Assembly (NCBI GenBank): GCA_964036155.1
Contig: OZ038422.1
Coordinates: 7,463,201-7,527,200 of the forward strand
Direction of reading: 5' to 3'
Origin: Diploscapter coronatus
Taxonomy: Eukaryota > Nematoda > Chromadorea > Rhabditida > Rhabditidae
DNA: 64,000 bases
The position numbers were made by a program, and so were the translations under genes. Of this stretch, positions 24,929-36,092 are shown piece by piece (position 1 is the first letter of the stretch; each line of letters opens with the position of its first letter). The notes under the pieces are model-generated. The model had not been told where the DNA came from, made no database searches, and saw only the letters and a list, made by a program, of their open reading frames with translations.

Positions 24929-27130
24929 AGTGCGCTTCCTGTTTCTGTTATTGCTCAGACTTTGGAATACGGTAAGTGATTGTTACATTCTTCTCCATAG
25001 CTTTTCATATTCTAAAGTCAGGTTATTTTTAGTTCTAGGTTTCAGTCAGTAGGTTTAATAGATCAGCTATTATTTATCGCTTTATCAATGTTTCGTATTT
25101 CAAAAGGAATTTAAAAAGATTGAATTTGCATTATTTTAATCCCTACGTCAATTGAATTACAATGCGCCTCTATAGAAAGTAATCTCCTCTCCTCTTCTCG
25201 CAAAATGCACTTAGCGTTTCATGTTTAGTCTTTCCTTTTGAAGAGAAGCGAGTTTTTTGTGATTTTGATTGATGCAATCGGGCGATGGATGAATCAGAAC
25301 TGCATTGCAATAATGACTGATGAAATAGAATATCGAAACATTGATATTGTCAATGAGCGATTATTTGAGACAATGTAACAACGAAAATTTGTTGTGTGAA
25401 ATTAACGCATTCTGCAAATTAATAATCGATATCTCATCTCTTCAAAGGATAAATTTGACGGCTATTTGATATTGCGCAATGCTAAACTTTCATATTCAAA
25501 TTTCGAGTTTTTTTGTCTCAAGTTATGTGTCTTTGATAATACGAAACAGATCGATCATTTTCTGGTTAGTTTTTGTTCTTGTTACGCTCCTTCTTTCCCT
25601 CGTTTTTGTTGAATTTTTTCAAGTTTACTACGAAATGAAAATTTCATGATATTACACGGGGCAATTTCACACGAAAGTCGATTTATTGCAAATAACTTAT
25701 GAAGATTTTTTCCCAAGAAATACAATTTTGACTTTGGAAAGGAGCAATTTTGGAGTGAGAAAGTGAGTTTATGGTAACTGCACTAATTCGTTGAGAAAAA
25801 AGATAAGAACGAAGAAATCGAGAAGAGGAAAATATTAATGATTCAAAATATACAATTTTAGAATCCGCTGCATAAAAGATTCTGAATCATCGAATATTTT
25901 CATGATAATACCAGCTTTGAAAATTCAATACAGAAAGAACAGACGGGGGAATTATTCTATTTGAAAAATTATCCTTGTTACGAGAAATTATGACAAGAAC
26001 GTTATAATGCTGCGGAGAATTATGGAGCTAATTTCATTAAGATATCACCTTTTGAAATCTGAAACAAAATGAAGGAGGAAATGAAAATCGATGATATATG
26101 AAATATTGTTGAGGTTGTTGGCAAACGAAAAGACCAAAAACGTTTTTTTTCTAGAAAAGGAAATATTGATGCTTCAGTTAAAAATAAAATCAAATTTTGA
26201 ACCCTCAAAACTTCCAAATTTAGAATTATCAGGTTTCAGAATTCTCAGATTCGTATCTTCCCAGAAATCTGATAAAGAATAGATTTTAGAAGATATCACT
26301 CGTGATAATATATTCGTAAGACAAATTTCGATAATCTCAACCCAATACGACAGTGAAAATCTCTAAGTTGGGAACTTTGATGATTGAACGAAATCTAAAA
26401 ATTCACATAATACTTCATTCCAGTTCAATCTTCAAAATTCAATTGAGTCGTGGAATTTTAGTTGGTTTTGGGAATTTGGAATCATGTGAGAAGAAAAACA
26501 ACAATGTTTAACTAATATTTGGATAAAAATGTCACTGCAGATCTTTTGGCGTTTAGCTTGGAACGCAAATTTTACAAGAAGAATGAGTGAATGAATGATA
26601 CAAATCAAATACTATCGAAAATTGTTTCAAGATCTCCCTCGAAAGTGTTTCATAATGATTCTCAAGACCAGGACTGCTAACTGATGCACTTTCATTGCAT
26701 TTGATAGTGGCCGTAGAATGCAGACAGAATAATTCATTGCCTAACTCAAAGGGACTGATCTTAGCACTGGAAAGCACAAATGCATCATTGCATCATTTCT
26801 GTCGGTTTGTATCATTCAAATTTACGTGATTGCAGTGAAAAGAGGAAAGAAGAGAAAGACTAGAAACACAAACACACTTGTATGATTGATTATTTGCTGG
26901 TAAATTTTTATCCTACAGAATGAAATGAAAGTAGAAGTCGAAATGCGAATACGATATCCCAGTCATAAAAATTAAAAATTAAAAAGCAAAAAAAGCTGAC
27001 CGTTTCAAATGAAATCTTTCAAAAATCATCAATTAATTTCATTTGAAACAGTCGAAGAATACCTTGATTTGTCTCGTTGTCTTATGATTTGCATCGTTGT
27101 AGACTTTGTTGTCGTTGTCAGGATTGTTGT
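24929..27130. other. Intergenic desert
   Basis: 2.2 kb of AT-rich DNA between the 3' ends of two convergent genes. The only open frames are short and AT-driven. No repeat with clear arms, no RNA gene and no exon with both splice sites was recognised. Confidence 0.5.
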
Positions 27131-29388
27131 CTATCGAGCTGAGTTGTTGGCAGTGAGATGGTCAGTTGGTGTGGGGGTGGAGCTGCTCCCTGCAGGTACA
27201 GAGGAGTGCGTCTCGTGCTCCAGGAAGTTGCGCAGACGCTCCAAATACGCCGCGTGAAGCTCAACTGAAGTCAATATTTTAAAAATATAAATAATTCGTA
27301 TGTTTTCATTCCCCTTTCCACCCACACCTATTATTCTCACAAACTGCAGGAATGTATTTTTCTGATTGAGCAGGGAAAAGATGTAACATTTGCTCCCTTC
27401 CATATGATATGCTATTGTGTATATTGTGTACGGGCTGAATGTAAGCATACCATCGTTGTGTCCGGCCCCTGCGATCCAAAGCGGTTCGACCGATGTCGGG
27501 CAGCGCTCGTAGATCGATACTCCGTGGCTGAAGTCGATCACCTGAAAATTAGAAACTCTACTTTAAGACATTCAGTCCAAAGATTTTGTTTTTGGTGTAA
27601 AATTTCTGATTTTGATCATGAATTATCGGAAATTTTCATTCCGAAAATGTAGAAAACGCTTTTGAACATCAGTGGTTGTGGTAATTTATCAAATGATTAA
27701 CGAAACCACTATTCGTCGAATCATCTCAAAATAATATTGACCTTTTTCGAGTACCCCTATACATATGAATGTAAGCACTTTTTATTACCTCTACTATATA
27801 ATTCTCTAGTTTGCAAAGTTTTTATAAAGATTTACCTCATCGTCTGTACCGTGAATGACGAGAGTGGGGACTTTGACACGCGGCACTTTCTCGATGGAGG
27901 GGAACGCATCGCAGCACCAGGTCCTCTGAGTGCCGGGGAAGGCAACGCGCATGCCGCTCATCAGCGGCGAATGCAGGATGAGGGCTGCCACGTGCTGGCG
28001 AGAGGCCAGGTCCACAGAAGGAACCGTGCCGATTGACTGACCGTACAGAATCACTTTCTCGGGAGGAACGCCTGCAAATCATCAAGTTGTCGAGTACTTA
28101 AAACTATAGCGCCTAATTGAAAGGTACATGTTTACTATTTACTATACTGAAAAACTGCTTGGGGATAAAAAATAATCAAAACGAATTGTGGATCATCCTG
28201 ATCAAGAGAATACAACTTGCATAAGGGCGACTTGAATAGAGTTTCGTAAACTCCTACCCAAATCCTTGGTGAGCAGTTCGAAAGCAGCCGTAATGTCCGC
28301 GTATAGGTTCTTTTCGCTCGGTTTGCCAGAAGAACACCCATAACCTGCAATTCCAATATGAAAATCATCAAAGAACGACGAATGAGATCTACCCGAATAG
28401 TCATATCCAAAGACATTGCAATTGAGTCTATAGCCGAGTCCATAGAAGAAGCTGCTCATTTGCCCGATATCGACTGCATTCCCGTGAGAGAAGAGAATCG
28501 TGAACAGAGGGTCGGACACGGGACGCACCATGATGCACGACACTTTGTTGCGTCTGCGACTTCTGCAAGCAGAAAAGTGCATTCATAATTTTTTTTTAAA
28601 CAATTCTATGAAAGTTTTCACCTATCAACGATGGGCAGGTTTTAAATTTGAGCGTTTTGTGCTATTTTGGCGTGTAATACATAGTCAAATGTTTTGAAAG
28701 AAATGATAAAGATGAATTTTCATTAAAATCAATAGTTATAAAATAACCTGGTAACGTGCATCTGAACACAGTTCTCGAGGAGCGAAGGATCGTGCGGCCA
28801 CTCAGCTCTGCCCTCAATCAGTTGCAGTCTGAAGTTCATTCTCCATATCCGTCTGCCCAGAAAAAGAAGCATACTTGTTCTGTTCCGTGATATTGTAGGA
28901 AGATTCCGGAGGCATGAAGGCCAGTTTGGAGACGATTGCCGAAGGGAACGGAGGGCAGCAGAACAGGTAGCACAGGTCTCTGCAACACATTGAAGTGCTT
29001 AGACATTTTAGAGACGATGTACTTCTCCTCAACAATATTAAAATGGACTGGTCAAGTCAGAGAATCGATTACACTCGATTCGGCATAATAAATAAAACCT
29101 TCTCGGAAGTTTATCCTTACGAAAATCCGGGGATTCAGAATCCGAGTTCCGAAAACTGCTACTCATGGAAATAAAACTCGGCTCGATTGATTCCAGAAAG
29201 AAACACAGAAATCGTTCAGGAAAGCTCAATTCGTGATCGAATTGTGTAACGACTGACTTTGACCGGTCAAAATGATAAATCGCTAGCCTGGCCCACCTCA
29301 TGGTGACTCCACTCCTGGCAGGGGCTGGGGAGGTCGGCTGTGTGCTGGGCGGCTCGATCGAAGTGCCCGAGGCTGGCCCCGAGGACAT
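27131..29388 (-). CDS. aho-3: ABHD17-family protein depalmitoylase (AHO-3)
   Basis: Eight exons (29388-29297, 28979-28875, 28828-28748, 28562-28393, 28344-28258, 28071-27836, 27541-27451, 27264-27131) give 331 aa. A Ser/Pro/Thr-rich start leads to the Cys-rich segment [20 protein letters not shown], the N-terminal palmitoylation region that anchors ABHD17 to membranes. An alpha/beta hydrolase fold follows: [12 protein letters not shown] (oxyanion strand), [15 protein letters not shown], nucleophile elbow [11 protein letters not shown] (Ser about 191), the acid in HGTDDEVIDFSHG, and the His in GAGHND. All three catalytic residues are intact. ABHD17 removes palmitate from Ras and synaptic proteins; C. 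elegans aho-3 affects temperature-starvation learning. The Ser/Thr/Pro-rich tail ends TANNSAR. Head-to-head with hrdl-1. Confidence 0.96.
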
Positions 29389-30183
29389 TGCAGCGGGAAG
29401 AGGCAGAGCAGGGCTGCAATCGAACACCTATCAATCGATCGAAACCGAGGCAGAGAAACAGAAGAATGACCGACTGATCCGCAAAAGACACAGCAGACAA
29501 CACAGGAGCGAATAGAGGAAACACGAGAAGCGAAAGGCGAGAAGACGAAAGTGAGAAAGGGAAGAAGCGAGGTGAATTGAGAATAGAAATGGAGAATTGA
29601 AAGGGGAGAGGGGGAGGGAGGGAAGGAAGAAGGGAGGGAGTGAGAAGGAGATAAAAATGACAGGGACAGGGCTCGAGAGGAGGAGGGACTGCAGAAGGCT
29701 AAATGCAGAATGCAGAGGCTGCAAATTGACTAGAGACAAATACGTAGGAGGGGGGCAGAGCTCTCCACATCTCCTAGCGTCACTGCATCAAACAGCGATA
29801 ATATAATTGAATGAATAATTTTATTATCCTCCTGCCCAGTCGCGGCTTCTCTGCCCCGTCGCTAATTATCGCCACTCGCCCTGTTGAAGCATGCTAAACA
29901 CAAAACGGCTGCAATATCAGCTGGCCTTCGCATTATCGATTATTTATCTCGTTAGTTCTCCCCTCTCCTCTCATTCATACTCGTACTCATTTTTCGACTA
30001 ACCTTGGCCTCTCCCCCGTCCACTGCCCCATTCTTCCCTCAACTTGCTTCCCGCCAGCTGTCACTTTCTTCATTCTTCACGTGACTTTTTCGCGCTATTC
30101 TTCCACTTTGTTTCTTGTTCTTGTTTTCTCCTTTATTTATCCGCGGGTTGTGTGGTATCGATCGAGTGTTGCAGATCATCGCG
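29389..30183. promoter_or_regulatory. Divergent promoter region, aho-3 and hrdl-1
   Basis: About 800 bases between divergent starts. Bases 29520-29750 are A/G-rich on the plus strand (GGGAGGGAGGG tracts). Beyond 29930 the plus strand becomes C/T-rich up to the hrdl-1 ATG. No gene or specific regulatory motif is called. Confidence 0.4.
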
Positions 30184-33100
30184 ATGGAAAGGGAGCGAAG
30201 TTCGGGAGCGCGACTGGTCAGTCTGCTGAGTCGGACTCCCTTCCCCAGTCTGCAGATCTATGTCACTGGCTCGTTCCTCCTCGCATCGGGCGCCGTTCTA
30301 TTCGTTGGGGACCAATTCAGGCAGAACCCGGAGGTAAACACCGTTTTATTTTTTTCTAGAAAAGTTCTAAAAAATTACGAAAACTTCTCCAAACTGATCG
30401 TGTTTATTATCGACTTCTGAATCAATAAGTTGTCGTTTTCTTTTCTGAATTATCTCGTTGAGAAGGACATTGATTGACTAACTCCTCAAAAGTTGCATTT
30501 GAGATCCATGATACCCTGCACGATGAGATGCTCCGTCATCCGACGCTGCGAGTCATCTACTCGAATGAGACACTCGGGGTGCTGGCGACGAGCAAGGCCT
30601 TCCAGTTCTGCTATTACATCTTGACAAATTCAACATTGAACTGGGTCAGTTATTTTTCTTGTCAACGCTTGTTCCAAACAATTCGTGAGGACTCCTTTGA
30701 CTTCAGTTGACGATCAACACGTATTTCGCAACGCTGGCATTTCTGGGACAAGCTCTGATGCACTACGCATTCAAGGATCTCACTCGTCAGGTATTTTCTT
30801 CTCGTTATTTCATTTTTAAACATGAGTTCGGGGATAGCAAAGTAGAGAAAAGGTAGATAAAACTTGATCCAGAAGTAACAAAAATACTCTACGGATGTGC
30901 TAATAATGCCTTTTCCAAATCTATATTTCATTCAATACTCTTTATTTATTTGCAGGAAGGCCGTGAAGTGCGCGAAGGCTTCTGTTCGTACGTGTTGTTC
31001 GCGATCGTCTTCCTGTCTGTGGTCATAAGCACAAACCCTCCTCATCTCGTTCAGGTATGAGATATTGTTGATCATTCAATCATTGTTTCTTTCATTTCGA
31101 ATTTCAGCCCTGGCTGTTATGGTTCGCAATGATGTCCTTCATGAACTGCATTCATATCGTCGCGCACGAACGTTTCAAACTCGTCAGTTTTTTTTCCCTA
31201 TTTAAACATTTTGTTTTTCTTTTCTTCTTCTATCTTCAGGTTATCGTACAAAATTGATAGAAAAAGCTTAGCAACAAGCTTCATTTATGGAGTTCCTGTC
31301 GATTTATCCAGTTTTTTTTTTACAAAATGGATAATTGAGCAGCATAACTTTATTCGTTTCAAATTTTGTCGATCATTTTCGATTTTCAGTAGTCAAAATT
31401 CTTCAGGTCTCTCCCGCAATCTCCTCATCAGCCCCAAACAACTCGCACCGAGTGATGGTCCTGTGTCTGGGTCTGCTGTCCTTCTCCCTGGGCCTGGCCT
31501 ATTTCATCTTCCGCATTCGTCGATTCCTCTCCAACAGTCATCTCTTCTTCCTCGGTGTCGATGTGAGTAACGTTTCATGCACTTTCTTATCTTCGTAATA
31601 GATCTCTTTAAGTGCAAAATTGCAAAATTGAAGAATCATTGAGTGCATTTTCATGACCACGTTTTTTCATTATTTTGGGTTCACATAGAGAAACCAATTC
31701 TTGAAAGTGGTCTATCGTCCTTAAAAATACATTTTCAGTGTTCCTTATGCATCATCCGTCCCCTATATGGTCTGATCCGCTGCCTCTCCTCCTCGATGCC
31801 GATCACTTCTGACCGAATCAGATACTTCCAGTACTGGCTCGATCTCGTCACCTCGCTCAGTACCGACACCATTCAGCTACTCAACAATGTGAGTTCTTTC
31901 AAATTTCTGAAGCCTATAGAGTAGTAGACAATTTTGGCTAATCATTTGACGTTGATTATTGTCAAAGTTTGTAGCATCGACTCTGATAATCCACATCATG
32001 AACAGAGTTGTCGGAGCTTCACTCCATTTCACTCTGAATGGAGTTCGGAGTGGAGTTCAAAAATTTGCCCACTCTCGACAGCCCTGATCATGAAGCCCCC
32101 CACCTTTGTCATGAATTTAACAAATTCATTTATTCCATTCGCACTTTCAAAGTTATCCTTTCAGGCCTATCTGATGGTGTTTTCTCCTCTCGGAGTGAAC
32201 CTGACCTGCATCTTTTTCTTCTATCACTGCCGCCTCTCGTACACAGTGATTCGAGACACTTTGTCGCGACATCGTAGGCACAAGGACATCTTCAAGCACA
32301 TCGAGAAGTCCTACAACACGACTGTAGCTCCGCCTGGGGAAAGATGCGTCGTTTGTTGGGAAGATCTGGATGAGTGCAAGTAAGCACTTTATTAGCAAGT
32401 TCAATCGCTGAAATTTTACCATTATATTATGCATAAAACGTCGTCTTCGAGTCTATTGTTCTTTATCCAATTATTTATCTGAAAAATATCTCATTCACTT
32501 TACAACATCTCTGACAAAGGTGTATTCATTATTTCTTCTATAACATTATACTCGCAGTCCAAATTGAAATTTATGTTTTCTTAATTATTATTATTATTCC
32601 ACTTTGTTTCAGACGTCTCCCTTGCAGACATCAATTCCACGACTGGTGTTTGATGTGGTGAGTTTTTCTTATTTAGTTTTTTTTCGAATTATTTTATTTG
32701 AGGTGGCTAACTCAAGATCCATCCTGCCCCACTTGCAGAAGCTCTCTGGCCACTCCGATTTCCACCCAGAGACCTGTCCAACAGGGTGCATTTTCGACGG
32801 GAAATGCCACGTTCAGATTCCAAGGTAAGCCGTTTAATTGTAATACGCTGAAATTTTATTAACAGCCAGTTATTTTGCATCCAAACTGAATTTCCCAAAG
32901 GATCGAATTCTCTTTAAAGAAAATCATGAATTTTGCATGTTCAGGCGCAGGTTTCCCTCTGTTCCGAGTGCCTCCGTTCTCGATCGAGTTCACCACAGGG
33001 GCAGGGCCGCTGTTCAGAAGAGAACCTGCTGTTGTCGCTGATGATCAGCAGCTGAATTCTATGGCACAGCAGGTTGGATATATCGAACGATTAGAAATGG

Positions 33101-34115
33101 GTCGCTAGAAATTTCGACTTCAAGAAATGAAATTCGATTTCGATTTCTGAAAAGATTATAATATTATTATTTCGATTTTTGAGAATAAAATCGCAAACAT
33201 CTCGTTATGAAGAAAATACGTGTTTATTTATTTACAGTGAAAAGGCGCAGTTGCACTAATTGAGAAGAACGTAATTCTTTACAGGTTCACGAAATGTTCC
33301 CCCAACTGCAATTCGAGGCGATCGTTGACGACCTTCGAATTACGGGGTCAATCCAGCAGACAACTGACAATGTTCTTGAGGGGAGAATTGGATTCCTTGG
33401 ATTGGCTGATATCGAGGAGAGTGATACGGTAGGAGCTATTTTGTCAACTTTAAGATATACTATGATAAGTTTAATGCATTGCTTCATTTCATATACGAGA
33501 GGTTTGATTACATTGAATTCCCTTTCGAAATTGTTATTTCAATATCATTTTTGATTTCACGAATTTTATTTATGGAAAAATTTCAGGATGACGACTGGCG
33601 TCACTCGGACGAGTCTTCTGACGAGAGCAGAAATCGATCGATTATCGAAGCAGTGCCAGGAAGCAGTCGACAGACTGCAAGCACAGAGGAAGAGGACAGT
33701 GCCGATGGAAACAGGCACTGGAAGGAGAGGAAGCAGGAGATGATACGGCTATACAGAATGAGGCATGCTTTACTTTTCATATAATTTACTTGAAATGGAT
33801 GATATTTAGGTTTGACTAGAGAAAGTATATTCGGGAAATTACAAGATAACAAAGATATTCTATAGTAAAAGTGTTGACAACACTTGGGAATTTCTCTATT
33901 CTATCTATCATTCATCACTACAAAACAGGATTTGTTGTCTTGTGATTTTCAAATAAGCAAGAAATAATATGAAGGTCATACATAATTTGAAGATTTCAAA
34001 ATTCATATTTCATCTACTTGAATGAACAGTTTACTTTTCAGTTAAAGATGAGCATATTTTCAGGTACATTGCTTCTGAACGCGGACGCGACCTACGGGAG
34101 CGAGGTTACGAGTAA
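30184..34115 (+). CDS. hrdl-1: gp78/AMFR-type ER membrane ubiquitin ligase
   Basis: Fourteen exons (30184-30333, 30504-30644, 30707-30790, 30956-31054, 31108-31182, 31407-31562, 31739-31888, 32165-32379, 32613-32657, 32703-32824, 32945-33072, 33285-33428, 33587-33762, 34064-34115) give 578 aa. The N-terminal half has several membrane spans, for example FCSYVLFAIVFLSVVIS and RVMVLCLGLLSFSLGLAYF. A RING-H2 lies at about 346-384 (CVVCWEDLDECKRLPCRHQF...SCPTCR). A CUE-like ubiquitin-binding domain is at about 456-503 (VHEMFPQLQFEAIVDDLRIT). An acidic linker and a basic tail (KERKQEMIRLYRMR, ending GRDLRERGYE) follow, placed like the p97-binding helix of gp78. The family ubiquitinates misfolded ER proteins in ERAD. 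Introns 1 and 9 end in TTTGAG. The last intron needs a GC donor (GAG|GCATGC); without it the protein ends soon after RMR. Confidence 0.93.
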
Positions 34116-36092
34116 ATTCACAAGGTTGACTTTTCCTTCTTATCTTATATTCGTCTGAATAATTTCCAGGTATCTCAAAGATTCAATTGTGACCTGTATG
34201 TTACCTATGACATTTTCATAAATTTCCCCGATTTTCGAATGATTTTCCCAATTTCTCTAATCTTCAAGTCAGTCATTTTATCTCTTTGCTGCTAGTCCAA
34301 ACTCATTTCTCTCGGTTATTTTGTCCTATTTTATCATGTAAATTCTCCTATCAACTAGCCACTTTCCTCTTTCTCTATTCGTCGTCACATTCTTTACCCT
34401 GTCTTCAGAGATTTCCGAGCTTTCTAGAGTTTCGGCTAAAGCGCGTTATCTGGGGTTTGATCGTATTGGTAATTCATTCACATAAAAATTAGTTTTATCT
34501 GATTTGGGATACGATGAACTTTATAAATTTGTTTTGTCAGAATTATTGTCGATGAGCGATAGCTTGGAATAAAGTAAAGGGGCGCGCTTCTTTCTCTCCC
34601 TTTTTTGAGCCACGGATCTCACACTAAATTTGGCGACTTTTTTATATTGATTTTTTAACGTTTTAGGATAATTATCACTAATTAATCTCGTATTTAGTCC
34701 ATTAATTTTTATCAGTATCGATACAGAACGATAATTGAATATAGTTCCATAACGAAAATCCCGTTAATTTCTATGAAAAAAACAAAGAAAAATTAAAAGA
34801 ACAAAAAATCGTTCATGAGCAAATGTCGTCTGTGAGTGCAAATAGGAATTTAAAAGGGGAAGAAAGAAACGCGCCTCTTCTACTTTATTCCAAATGATCG
34901 TTCATCGACAATAGTATCAGCTACTTTTCAAGAAACACAATGTCCTAATATCCCAAATCAGATATTGTAAATTGATCGATTTTTGATTCCTTTGCAAAAT
35001 CAATGCCATTATTTTGTTATTCAACCTTCTGACAAATCTCGGGTTTGGTCGTGCAAAGAGTCGAGCCTTCTCTTTCAGAAATGGGAAAGGAACAGAAATG
35101 GGCGAAATACTTTCTACTTTGAAGTTTCCAATGATACGATTTGTGAAACGGTTCAAAGAATTTTGCACTCAGCTACACACGATTCGAACTTATCAGCAGT
35201 GTCTTCTTGTACTTTGATTTGAGTTTCTAGTTTCTAATGCATAATAATGACTGAAAACTTCAAAGTGACTGAAATTATTCTGTCCATTTCAGACGAGACT
35301 GCTAAATTTTAATGATAATCTTTTGTAAATAGCTGATTCAAGAACCCTTCTCCTCCAGTAGAAATCAGTTTCCAAGACATACGCATTTTTCCTTTTAAAC
35401 TTTTTTATTTCGATTTCTCATCAGTTTCGTTGTACAAGAACGAATACGGTATACATACAGCTTATTCAGACATGCAGAAATGCAGATAATAGATATATTA
35501 TGATCGTGAATTATAAAATGAATGCAAATTGTAAAACAGATAATTTTACAATGAATACGAGGCACTTGAGCATAAATTTTTCCTTCTGAAAAATCTTCGA
35601 CTCAAAACAAGACATGAATTTTGTTTGGTTATTTGGTGGAATTTCATGACGATTTTCTATCATCGCACATTTTTGTAGAACAATGCTGATTTTCTTTTTT
35701 ATCTTCATTTTCATAATTATCAGAAAATTACAGTATCTCTCAGATATTGTACCGTGAAAATGCAGCATAGTAATGTATATTGTTGATATACAGAACTGTG
35801 TGATTTGAATGGAACATAAATGAAGCAAAACTTGATGAAGTTATTAACAAAACAAGTGAAATAATGAACTTTAAAAGACAAAAAAAGAATTAAAAATTAG
35901 CGAAATTTGAGAACAATTTTTTCTTCTATAATGATACATAGCGAGCCTGTCGATTGGATTTAACATTAATTGTGATTGAAATTTTAATTAAGCTATGATT
36001 TTGAGATTTATAACAAATGGAACTCGTACTATCAATGTATTTTCATTTAAAAATCTCAAAACCATAAAGAGTGTTTAAAAGATAATGTTAAC
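34116..36092. other. Intergenic region with one MITE
   Basis: About 2 kb between the 3' ends of hrdl-1 and the next minus-strand gene. It contains the inverted-repeat element described separately. The rest is AT-rich without supportable genes. Confidence 0.5.
34498..34962. mobile_element. TA-flanked terminal-inverted-repeat element (MITE), 465 bp
   Basis: The left end TCTGATTTGGGATA (34498) and right end TATCCCAAATCAGA (to 34962) are exact inverted repeats. The arms continue inward for about 115 nt at roughly 80-85% identity; for example TGGAATAAAGTA near 34565 mirrors TACTTTATTCCA near 34880. TA lies directly outside both ends (34496-34497 and 34963-34964), the target duplication of Tc1/mariner elements. 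No transposase is encoded, so this is a non-autonomous element. Confidence 0.85.
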
